Positions 11,235 through 19,803 of a stretch of 64,000 nt of DNA are shown here, one piece after another (the first letter of the stretch is position 1; every line of letters starts with the position of its first letter). Source of the DNA: Uranotaenia lowii (taxonomy: Eukaryota > Arthropoda > Insecta > Diptera > Culicidae); NCBI RefSeq assembly GCF_029784155.1, contig NC_073693.1, forward strand, positions 113,708,683 through 113,772,682, read 5' to 3'. The position numbers and the translations under genes are program-made. Under the pieces are notes generated by a model. The model searched no databases. It was not told the DNA's origin and worked only from the letters and a program-made list of their open reading frames with translations.

Positions 11235-12437
11235 CCCAAGGGACCGAAAATGCCAAGTGAAATGTTCTTCTTTAAAATAAAAATTTCAAATTCCTAATCA
11301 AATTTTGATGAACGAGTAAAAGGATTCAGGAGTAACAATCTCGACTCAAAACTAAAGCCAATACCTCGAAATCTTATTTCAGGTCCACAATTCTAGAACA
11401 GATTTTCAAGAAATTTCTCCCTTGTTGATTGACATTTAGTCCCGAATATCGAATTTCAATAAGATAAGACTGAGCTCGCCAGATTGCCAAGATGCTGCCA
11501 GTTTTGTTTATTTTATTTGCAAAATCAAACGAAAATTTAATTTGTTCATTAGAATTATGTCTTTCGCGTCCCATTTTTTTTAGCAAAATTTTATCAGAAT
11601 AAACTTAAAATGTTTTGGAAACAGAAAATATGATTTCAAATTGGCTGACCTGTTAAAAATAAGTTTTTCAAGCGGTTTTTTTTTCATAATTTCGATTGAA
11701 TAGTTTGGAAATTGGCGGATATTGGAGAAAATAGAAAAAAATTGCACGGCTTGTATATTGGCGAAAAAATATCTGATAAGCTTAGGTTAAATTAATTCCG
11801 GATTTTGTGGCTTCAGCCTTGCTTTAAAACATTAAAATTCTATGTCTGTGATAAGATTTCGCATTCTTAGTTAGTGTTTTATTTTTGAAATCCAGTGCGG
11901 ATGCACATTGGGAAAAAAACCTGATTCGAGGTTTCGCATTTCAACCCTCAACTAGATGCATTTTCCATATTCGAAAATCATCATTTGGGATTGTGAAAAT
12001 TAAAAAATATAACTTATATACATTACAACTTTTAATCCTTCTGCAGAATTGAAAAATCTGAAAAAAGTTTTATCATTTGCAATATTCATTCAGATTTACA
12101 CATTGAATTTCAAATAAACAACTGAAGAAAAAATTCATATGAGACGTCGAAATTTAAGGAATCGAATAAGAGAATTCTTGCTGAGGGTTGAACAAATTTC
12201 GTTTTTCGTATGATAATAAAAAGAGATTGTTATTTGAAATTAAGATTAGTAAATTCGATTTCAGATTTGGATTTTAGATTTGGATTTCAGATTTTGAACT
12301 TCAAAAGGCCGGTTTCAGATCTGAAATTTTAAACTTAGATTCAGATTCAGCTCAAAGTTAAGTTTGAAATCAAGATAGAAAATATCACTGCGAGAATTTC
12401 ATTAGAGATTCAAATTGCAGGAGATCGCAGTTTCATA

Positions 12438-13253
12438 AAGCATGGATAATCAGAAATCTGGACGCACTGTTTATTATACAATAGCGTTCCTAGTTGTCGG
12501 ATCTACAATTTTTTGACAGCACTTTGTTCGTAATTGTTTCCTCTATCAGTGCTGAAAATTTCATTACGATTCGTTTTGTTCCAAAAAAGTTACACGTGAT
12601 AGAAGCCGCGAGGCGAAAATTAATTTTTTCTACACCCACGTTCAAAACCCCGATGTGGTCTGGTTCAAAAATCGCGAAATCTGATTTAAGGAGGCTTCTT
12701 GACGAAAAATTTTACAAGGCCACTGGTCGGAGTGATGTCTCAATCAAGTTCAAATTCGTTTTTGCCAATAACTTTGCAGAAAAGTGTTTGATCTGGCAAG
12801 ATATTTGGAGTTGCGGCCGAAAAACCCCGGTTTTTTGTGTAAAACTAGACCATGGACTCCGAAATGTACAAGAAGGAGTGCCTGAAAAATGTTTTTTTTC
12901 CTTTTGTTAGATCTCATAAAGAACAAGTAAAGTTTTTGCTAGATTTAGCAAGCTGCCACTACAGCGAAGAGGTACTACAGTGGTATCGGGCCAACTGGTG
13001 GATTTTGTCGAAAAGGACGTCAACCCACCCAACTGCCCTCAATTCCGCCCTATCGAAAAATAATGAGCAATTGTTAATCAGAAGATGAAAAAGAATGGTA
13101 GGACGACTCGGGAAGCAACAGAGATGAAGAGATTGTGGAACAAAATGGCCGCTGAGGCCGCCTACAATTTGAGCACAAAACATTTTTATTCCGTTTACAT
13201 AGCTCAGAGATAGACCTTTTTTAATGCGTCCAGATTTGTAGTGATCCATGCTT
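12438..13253 (+). mobile_element. ITmD37E-type Tc1/mariner transposon, copy 2, internally deleted
   Basis: The ends AAGCATGGAT and ATCCATGCTT are inverted repeats that continue inward to AAATCTGGACGCA. TA flanks both sides (12436-12437, 13254-13255). It is only 816 bp, shorter than copy 1, because the middle of the transposase is deleted. It interrupts the hAT-like copy 2. Confidence 0.8.
12494..13140 (+). pseudogene. DD37E transposase relic, copy 2
   Basis: The N-terminal part (FVPKKLHVIEAARRKLIF, then SGSKIAKS) is joined directly to DEKFYKATGRSDVSIKFKF. The second helix-turn-helix and the first catalytic Asp have therefore been deleted. The remainder includes LIWQDIWSCG, a frame change near 12890, then DLASCHYSEEVLQWYRAN with the second Asp. 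Another frame change near 12990 leads to NPPNCPQFRPIEK, after which there is a stop. The spacing from second Asp to Glu again fits 37 residues if the frame change is ignored. Compared with copy 1 it keeps the segment between the YLIWQ-type motif and the second Asp. It is not functional. Confidence 0.72.
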
Positions 13254-13748
13254 TAATTTAATCAAGAACTCAAAATTGAAATTTCATATTCAAACAAAGT
13301 CAGTTTGGAAAAACAAATGAGAAGAAACCACAAATATACAATGAAGTTTGGACTCATTTTGAAGATGTCGTTGTTGGAAGAATCTAAATTTAAATTTTTT
13401 TTTCAATATTCACAAGATTCTTACTCTGCAATATATTATTAACGATAAACTTTAATTGGTAAAATTTGGTACTTAAATAAGTGCTTGATCTTAAGCAAAA
13501 ATATGGCTGAAAATTCATTGTTGTTTAACATTATCTATATTACAAATTATTCAGAAACCACGTTCCAAACTTAAATCTTAAATTTTATTTGAGGTTACAA
13601 GCGTATGAAATAAATATTAACTGCAAACATTATCTCTTTATTTAATTTTTTAATGTTTTGTGGTTGAATTATTTGTTTTAATCTTTGCTTCACAAATTTT
13701 TTTTCTTTTGAATGATACCTTGAAAATTCATTATATACTTTATAGATT

Positions 13749-14056
13749 ACTAGCTGACCCGGTAAACTTCGTTTTACCTTCTAAAGTATAAATCGTAACA
13801 AATGTTTAATTTCATCTACACATCCTTAACTGCATCGTGCTCGCGAATAGATTCTTATGGAAATCGTAACAAATAAAGTTGAATTTGTATTGGGACCACC
13901 TTCCATAAAAAGTGAGATCCTTGAAACTATTATACAAACCAACTCTGACCCAAAAACCCTCGGATACCAAATTTCACTTCATTCCGACCGACCATTCATA
14001 CGTGATGTTGTTTCAAAGAAAATGCCTCCATTTTTATATATAAGATATAAAAATTT
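13749..14056 (+). repeat. Dispersed CTAGCTGACCCGG-family repeat, short copy
   Basis: It begins ACTAGCTGACCCGGTAAACT and ends near CCATTTTTATATATAAGAT, with a weak AAATTTCACTTCATTCCGACC block before the end. The start and end signatures match a repeat that is common in insect genomes. The C-rich monomers seen at 1329-2690 are missing from this copy. Confidence 0.6.
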
Positions 14057-14115
14057 GCATCATCATGCAAAATCAGTTGTACCGATTTTTATAAGGTGTA
14101 CACATTGGACAAACC

Positions 14116-14129
14116 AAATGGAAACTGAT
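14116..14129. repeat. Target site duplication, 5' copy, of the R1-clade element
   Basis: AAATGGAAACTGAT here recurs at 20536-20549 directly after the A-tail. Three of its A bases merge with the tail, so the duplication is 11-14 bp. Confidence 0.9.
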
Positions 14130-14479
14130 GCTCTGCGACGTAGTTCCACCTCCCCGTGGTGCAGAGTGGAAACGTGTCTGCTTTATGCAGATGTACGGCC
14201 GAGAGAACTACACCCCCCCCCCCCCCCTTATGAAGACCCTCGCTAACGAATTTGGATTACGACAATGGAATTTCTATCGGAAACCGACTCCATTGGTGAA
14301 GGTGTGAAGCTAACCGTGCCGATGTACCTGGAAGGCTGGCGGGTCGTTAAGTCACGCCAGTCTCTAACGGTTGCCTGTGGGGCACCGGGACACACCCCAC
14401 AGTATCCCAGTCCTTGCTGCGCTAAGCAGGTCACTGGCGCAGTGGACCGTTTGTTACCTGATTACTCGTGGGATCAAAT
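14130..14479 (+). promoter_or_regulatory. 5' UTR of the R1-clade element, with a C15 run
   Basis: It begins GCTCTGCGACGTAG directly after the target duplication. A run of 15 C bases lies at 14213-14227. Non-LTR elements usually carry their promoter in this leader; I see no clear core motif and assign none. A GTG at 14468 is in frame with ORF1, but the first ATG is at 14480. Confidence 0.6.
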
Positions 14480-15955
14480 ATGCCAAAAAATCAAAAAGAA
14501 ACGAAAAAGGACGGAACGGATAAAGGCGAAAGCCCGAATCCGTTCGGCGGGAGTGGCCTTAGGCGTTCACCGGTTAGGCAATCTGCCAAACCGGTGGACC
14601 CGACGGCAACGCCGGTGGAAACACCGTGCGATGAGCGAGCGGACCCGTACGAACAAGTACAGGAAGCGCTGGAAGACCTACTGAGCTCCCCGGAACTCCA
14701 AGATCCGGGAGCTCCAGTAGAGTTGGTCACGGCCATGGCTGGCATCGCTGACCTTGTGGAATGTGTGAAGGGGAAGTCCAACATCCACAAGGAAATACGC
14801 GAGAAGCTAGCCAGGGTGATGCAGCTCTTCATCGCAGCCAACAAAGCTGTGGTGGAACGGCTTGCGGAGCCCGAGGCCGCCAGACCAAAAGAGCGAGGGC
14901 CGGCAGAGACCCCTCTGAGGGCGGACACCATCCGCCCAAAGAAGGTCAATGCCTTTGCCCAAACAGAGGGCAGCCTTGCGTTTGCTGGCAACAGCAAGCG
15001 TAAGAGAGGGTCTCCCGGGGAACTCAGACCCGGGGACCCTAAGAAAAGAGCGGAGGATCCGTCTGTCCGGCAGGATCCTGCGGCCAGCGCTTCCAAGCGG
15101 GCGGAAGGCCCTGCCGAAAAGGCAGGTGAGCCGACGAGCGCAAATACCGGATGGCGGACGGTATCGCGCAAAAGGGGAAGGCCCAAAGGTACGGAGACGG
15201 GAAAAGCCAAACCCCAACCCCAACGACGCAAACGTCGCGTCAGGGAGAGGGGCGAGGCGATTGTCGTCAAAGCACCTGAGGGCACGTACGCAGATGTCTT
15301 GCGACAGATGCGTACGAACGAGGATCTCGCCGATTTAGGCGATAAAGTTCGGAGGATCCGTCGGACGCGCACCGGCGAGATGATCCTCGAACTGAAGCGT
15401 GGTGCTGGAAACTCCAGCGGGACCCTTACGGCTAAGGCAGCCGAAGCTCTTGGCGACAAGGCTGAGGTGCGTGCCCTCTGTAAGGAGGTGACCATCCGGG
15501 TTAAAAATCTGGATGAAGTCACAACGGAAGACGAACTGCGGGTGGCACTGGTCGAGCAGTGCAAAATCTGCTCCGACCAGATGACGGTTCGTCTGCGGAA
15601 TGGCCCTCCCAAATCTGGTATGCAGATTGGGCTGGTCAAACTTCCGGTTGCAGCAGCAAACGCCGCACTTAGGTGTGGGCGGCTAAAGGTGGGATGGTCT
15701 ATCTGTCAGATATCCATCCCCCAGCAACCGGACCGGTGCTTCAAGTGCCTGTTGAACGGTCACAAGTCGTTCGACTGCACTGGGCCAGACAGAAGTGGCA
15801 TATGCTGGCGCTGCAGCGAAACCGGCCACAAGTCGGCTAACTGCAAAAAGCCTGCTAAATGCCCTGTCTGCGCTGGAGACCACGCTGTTGGCAACCCTAG
15901 GTGCCCCGCCTACACAAAGGCGCAGGCGGTACCACCCCGGGCGCCAAGAGCATAG
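14480..15955 (+). CDS. ORF1, gag-like RNA-binding protein of the R1-clade element
   Basis: A 491-residue protein, counted from the first ATG (MPKNQKETKKDG). In non-LTR retrotransposons ORF1 protein coats the element RNA and takes it to the nucleus. The first ~270 residues are rich in Lys, Arg, Pro, Gly and Ala and look disordered, with basic stretches suggesting RNA binding or nuclear import. Residues ~270-400 form the more conserved region seen ahead of zinc knuckles in R1/jockey ORF1 proteins. Three zinc knuckles follow: CFKCLLNGHKSFDC at ~420-433, CWRCSETGHKSANC at ~442-455, and a third, CPVCAGDHAVGNPRC, with altered spacing at ~461-475. The frame ends in TAG and overlaps ORF2 by 55 bases in a different frame. 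A 382-residue open frame on the other strand is a shadow of its GC-rich codons. Confidence 0.92.
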   Translation: MPKNQKETKKDGTDKGESPNPFGGSGLRRSPVRQSAKPVDPTATPVETPCDERADPYEQVQEALEDLLSSPELQDPGAPVELVTAMAGIADLVECVKGKSNIHKEIREKLARVMQLFIAANKAVVERLAEPEAARPKERGPAETPLRADTIRPKKVNAFAQTEGSLAFAGNSKRKRGSPGELRPGDPKKRAEDPSVRQDPAASASKRAEGPAEKAGEPTSANTGWRTVSRKRGRPKGTETGKAKPQPQRRKRRVRERGEAIVVKAPEGTYADVLRQMRTNEDLADLGDKVRRIRRTRTGEMILELKRGAGNSSGTLTAKAAEALGDKAEVRALCKEVTIRVKNLDEVTTEDELRVALVEQCKICSDQMTVRLRNGPPKSGMQIGLVKLPVAAANAALRCGRLKVGWSICQISIPQQPDRCFKCLLNGHKSFDCTGPDRSGICWRCSETGHKSANCKKPAKCPVCAGDHAVGNPRCPAYTKAQAVPPRAPRA

Positions 15956-18915
15956 AGGTCGTCCAACTTAACCTCAACCACTGCTACACAGCACACCAGC
16001 TGTTGCGGCAGATGACAGTTGAGGAAAAGTTGGACATCGCGCTAGTGGCAGACCCATATCGCAGAGCTGCGAATGGCATTAATTGGGCGACTGATGATGC
16101 CAAACTGGCCGCGATATGGGTTACAGGTAGTTTCCCCATACAAGAAGTTGTGGCGACGGAAAACGAAGGCATGGTGGTGGCCAAAGTTAACGGGATCTAC
16201 TTCTGTAGCTGCTATGCTCCCCCAAGGTGGTCCTTGGAGAGGTTTGGCACTATGGTTGACAAGATGGTGGATGTGCTAATGGGGAAAAGCCCCATCGTTA
16301 TTGCTGGCGACTTTAACGCGTGGGCCGTTGAATGGGGTAGCCGCCTCACAAACCCCAGAGGTCAAACTCTTTTAGAAGCCCTGGCGAGGCTTAACGTGGA
16401 TCTGGCCAACGTAGGGAATACCAGTACCTACCAAAGTTGGAACGGGAGCGAGTCAACCATAGATGTCACCTTCGGTAGCCCGGGGTTGGTAAGCGATTGG
16501 ATGGTGAGCGGGGCCTACACGAATAGCGATCACTTCGCAATTCGCTATCGGCTAGGCTCAAGTACGCGGACAGGTAGACGCGAGTCTCGTACAGGAGAAC
16601 GCCTCTGGAAGACAACGCAGTTCGACCAGAACGTCTTTGTCGAAGCGTTGCACTGGGAGAGGAACCTGGACAACCTGTCCGCGGAAGAACTGACGAGGGT
16701 TCTAGCTCGCGCTTGCGATGCTGCGATGCCGAGAAGGGCCAAGCATAAAAGCACTAGGCCACCCGTCTACTGGTGGACGGAGGAAATTGCGGGTCTGCGT
16801 GCCGACTGCCATAGGGCAAGGCGCAGGATGCAGAACGCAAGGACCCAAGAAGAGCGAACGGAGCGTAGGCCACTCTTCACAAGCGCGAGATCGGCCCTCC
16901 GCAGGGCCATCAACGCAAGCAAGAGGGCACGTTTCAAACAGTTATGCCGTGACGCCAACGACTGTCCATGGGGTGATGCCTATCGGATAGTCATGGGCAG
17001 AACTAAAAGTGGGGGTGCACCACCTGAAACGTGCCCCGATAAACTGAGAGTCATCATCAATGAGCTGTTCCCACAGCACGATGTTACCCGCTGGCCAACA
17101 GTCCCGTACGACTGGGACACCAGCGCCGAAGAGAGGATAACGGTGGAAGAACTTCGCGAGATCGCCAAGTCTCTCCAACCGAGGAAGGCCCCCGGACCGG
17201 ACGGCATTCCGAACGTCGCGGTGAAGGCCGCGATCAGGGAATTCCCCGATATGTTCCGAACATCGTTGCAACGATACGTGACGGAACGGGTGTTTCCTGA
17301 CACGTGGAAACGGCAGAAACTTGTTCTTCTGCCAAAGCCGGGTAAGCGTCCAGGAGACCCATCGGCATATCGGCCGATCTGTCTACTGGATACAGCGGGT
17401 AAGGTCCTGGAGAAGGTGATTCAGAACCGACTTCAGAGATACACGGAAAGTGAGGGCGGACTCTCGGGGAAACAGTTTGGTTTCCGTCGAGGTCGCAGCA
17501 CCGTAGATGCCATCCGCTCGGTCATCGAGGTAGCGGACAGAGCCAGGCTGACCAAGAGGAGAGGGCTCCGCTTTTGCGCGGTTGTCACTCTGGATGTGAA
17601 GAACGCCTTCAACAGTGTCAGTTGGACAGCGATTGCGTCGTCGCTCATCCAAATGAGGATCCCGGCATATCTGTATAGGCTTGTGGAAAGTTACTTCCAC
17701 AATCGCCAACTGCAGTATATGACCGGCGAGGGTTTGCGAACACAAGAGGTTTCGGCGGGTGTTCCACAGGGGTCAATTCTCGGCCCGGTTCTGTGGAACA
17801 TCACTTACGACGAACTCCTACGAACGAGCCTCCCATCGGGAGCCGAACTCGTAGGATTTGCAGATGATGTAGTCCTCTTGGCGAGGGGCTCCTCAACAGC
17901 GGAGGTTGAGCTACTGGCCACGGTAGCTATCCAGGAAGTGGAACGCTGGATGCACTCCAAGTGCCTGCGTCTAGCCCACCACAAAACCGAGATGGTGCTT
18001 ATCACCAACCTGAAATCACCCCAAACAGGTACCATTGCCGTTGGACCGTGCAACATCGTGTCTAAACGCGCAATTAAGTACCTAGGGGTGATGATTGACG
18101 ACAGGCTCAGCTTCACGAGCCATGTCGAACACGTGTGCAAGAGAGCGGCAATGGCCACGGCCGCACTCACACGAATGATGCCGAACTCCTCGGCTATCCA
18201 AAGCAGCAAAAGGCGGATCATTGCAAGTGTGACCACTTCGATCTTGCGGTACGGAGCAGCGGCCTGGAGGCAGGCCCTGGGAGGAAGCTGTAACCTGCAG
18301 CGACTTAGCAGCGTTCAGCGGCTGATGAACCTGCGGGTTATCAGCGGATACCGGACCATGTCGTCCGAAGCCGCCTGTGTAGTAGCGGGTGTTATGCCCA
18401 TCTCGGTTTTGCTAGAGGAGGATGTCTATTGCTACGACAACAGAGACACGCCCAACGTTCGAGATCTCGCCAATGAGGACTCGATGTCCAACTGGCAGCA
18501 GCTGTGGGACAGCTCAACGAGAGGAAGGTGGACCCATCGTCTGATCCCGCACATCGGGAGCTGGATCGGAAGAAGGCACGGTGAAGTGGACTTCTATATG
18601 ACGCAATTCCTGACTGGTCATGGATGCTTCATGAAGTACCACTACCGGTTTGGACATGTGGCTTCGCCATATTGCCCAGATTGTGGTGACGTAGAGGAAA
18701 CACCCGAACATGTGGTGTTTGTCTGTCCGAGGTTTGCGGCGGTACGTACTTCCATATTTGCCGCCTGTGGGCCTGACACGACAGCAGATAACGTTGTACA
18801 GAGGATGTGTGCGGATTCCAACACTTGGCACGCGGTCAGCGATGGGTTCACCCGGATCATGACTGCCCTGCAGAGGAGCTGGAACCAACGGCAGTCCGCG
18901 AACGGTGTAGGATGA
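15901..18915 (+). CDS. ORF2, endonuclease and reverse transcriptase of the R1-clade element
   Basis: About 1004 codons, open from just after a TAG at 15898. The protein nicks the target and primes reverse transcription there. The APE endonuclease (residues ~18-215) has NLNH, GDFNA (136-140), Asp188 and SDH (209-211). Where the family usually has Glu-Pro the sequence is VADPYR. The reverse transcriptase (~460-780) has LPKPGKRPGDPSAYRP, LDVKNAFNSVSW (first catalytic Asp), AGVPQGSILGP and FADD. A C-terminal CPDCGDVEETPEHVVFVC knuckle lies at ~925-942. There is no RNase H. No ATG in any frame lies between 15901 and 16012, and the first in-frame ATG (residue 38) is inside the endonuclease, after the conserved Asn. 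Translation must therefore start without AUG or follow a -1 shift from ORF1. The stop lies in the first 3' stem-loop. Confidence 0.93.
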   Translation: MPRLHKGAGGTTPGAKSIEVVQLNLNHCYTAHQLLRQMTVEEKLDIALVADPYRRAANGINWATDDAKLAAIWVTGSFPIQEVVATENEGMVVAKVNGIYFCSCYAPPRWSLERFGTMVDKMVDVLMGKSPIVIAGDFNAWAVEWGSRLTNPRGQTLLEALARLNVDLANVGNTSTYQSWNGSESTIDVTFGSPGLVSDWMVSGAYTNSDHFAIRYRLGSSTRTGRRESRTGERLWKTTQFDQNVFVEALHWERNLDNLSAEELTRVLARACDAAMPRRAKHKSTRPPVYWWTEEIAGLRADCHRARRRMQNARTQEERTERRPLFTSARSALRRAINASKRARFKQLCRDANDCPWGDAYRIVMGRTKSGGAPPETCPDKLRVIINELFPQHDVTRWPTVPYDWDTSAEERITVEELREIAKSLQPRKAPGPDGIPNVAVKAAIREFPDMFRTSLQRYVTERVFPDTWKRQKLVLLPKPGKRPGDPSAYRPICLLDTAGKVLEKVIQNRLQRYTESEGGLSGKQFGFRRGRSTVDAIRSVIEVADRARLTKRRGLRFCAVVTLDVKNAFNSVSWTAIASSLIQMRIPAYLYRLVESYFHNRQLQYMTGEGLRTQEVSAGVPQGSILGPVLWNITYDELLRTSLPSGAELVGFADDVVLLARGSSTAEVELLATVAIQEVERWMHSKCLRLAHHKTEMVLITNLKSPQTGTIAVGPCNIVSKRAIKYLGVMIDDRLSFTSHVEHVCKRAAMATAALTRMMPNSSAIQSSKRRIIASVTTSILRYGAAAWRQALGGSCNLQRLSSVQRLMNLRVISGYRTMSSEAACVVAGVMPISVLLEEDVYCYDNRDTPNVRDLANEDSMSNWQQLWDSSTRGRWTHRLIPHIGSWIGRRHGEVDFYMTQFLTGHGCFMKYHYRFGHVASPYCPDCGDVEETPEHVVFVCPRFAAVRTSIFAACGPDTTADNVVQRMCADSNTWHAVSDGFTRIMTALQRSWNQRQSANGVG

Positions 18916-19803
18916 CTCCATCGGCGGGGAGCATCTGAGTAGTGTGCGTCCGATCCCTTGATCGAAGCTACAAAGATAAGGCAACATCTTCTGCGTAGCG
19001 GAGGTCAGGGGTGCGCCGCGAACGTGTGTAGGATACCCCAATGTCGGGGGGTATCCGAGTAGTTCCGCTTCCTAAGAGGGAAACTGCGGGGATAAGACTT
19101 TACCTTCCTCGTAGCGGATCTCGAGGGAAGAGGGTTAACCACTGTCGGGGGATACCCACGGGTAGAGAGGCTCTCGACGCCGGGCGAGCCTCTCGAGTCG
19201 GTGTAGGATGTCGTCACCGTCGGGAAACATCCGAGTCGTAGCGTTCCAAGTCCCGAATGTGTGCCGTGACAGGCGCGAGTCTAGGATAAGCTGCTCTCGA
19301 TTTGGCACACAACGGGCAGGAAAATCCGCGGGCCAAAAATCCTAGGGTTGCCAACCAAGGGGGATAAAGAAGACCGGACAACGGTCGGAGTAGACTGACC
19401 CCATCGACGGGGGGCTGTCGAGTAGAGTGCGTCCGACCCCACGGTTTGAAGTTACAAAGATAAGACAATACCTTCTGCGTAGCGGATGCCGTGGGTGCGC
19501 CGCGTTCGTGTGTAGGATGCTCCACCTTCGGGGAGTATCCGAGTAGAGCGGTTCTCAACGACAGAAGCTGCGGGGATAAGACTTGACCTTCTTCGCAGTG
19601 GAAATCGTTGGGAAAGGGTTATTCCACGTTCGGGGAATACCCACGGGTAGAGTGGCTCTCGACGCCGGGCGAGCCATTCGAGTCGGTGTAGGATGACGTC
19701 TTCGTCGGGAATCATCCGAGTCGTTGCGTTAAGTCCCGCGCGTGTGCCGTGACAGGCGCGAGTCCAGGATAAGCTGCTCTCGATCTGGCACACGACGGGC
19801 AAG
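18910..19803 (+). repeat. Two ~485-bp tandem repeats with eight related stem-loops
   Basis: The segment from ~18910 to 19318 is repeated at ~19393-19803. Each copy has four hairpins built as GGAT..YCC, a short loop containing TCG, then GGGG..ATCC. Positions are 18910-18935, 19031-19056, 19132-19157 and 19206-19232, and again at 19393-19419, 19515-19540, 19616-19642 and 19691-19717. Example: GGATGCTCC pairs with GGAGTATCC around an ACCTTCG-type loop. Stem bases differ between copies while pairing is kept in several cases. Each unit also has a GGCTC...GAGCC hairpin and ends with a longer stem GTGTGCC/GGCACAC. Confidence 0.85.

Larger units (their letters stand above)
10732..13740 (+). mobile_element. 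hAT-like non-autonomous element, family CA(G/T)GGCCGTAGGAA, copy 2 (interrupted)
   Basis: The 5' end is CAATGGCCGTAGGAA. After the nested MITE, the interior at about 11325-11460 matches the copies at 55587 and 58611 (GAGTAACAATCTCGACTC and following). Beyond the DD37E relic, 13500-13740 resembles 60180-60310 of the 58611 copy (TGTTTAACATTAT, then TTCCAAACTTAAAT). The right terminus is missing; a CTAGCTGACCCGG repeat begins there. It encodes no recognisable protein. Confidence 0.5.

Noticed and set aside
14491..15639. 382-codon open frame on the minus strand
   Set aside because: It lies opposite the R1-clade ORF1 and is a by-product of GC-rich codons; it has no domain, and the plus-strand protein has clear zinc knuckles.
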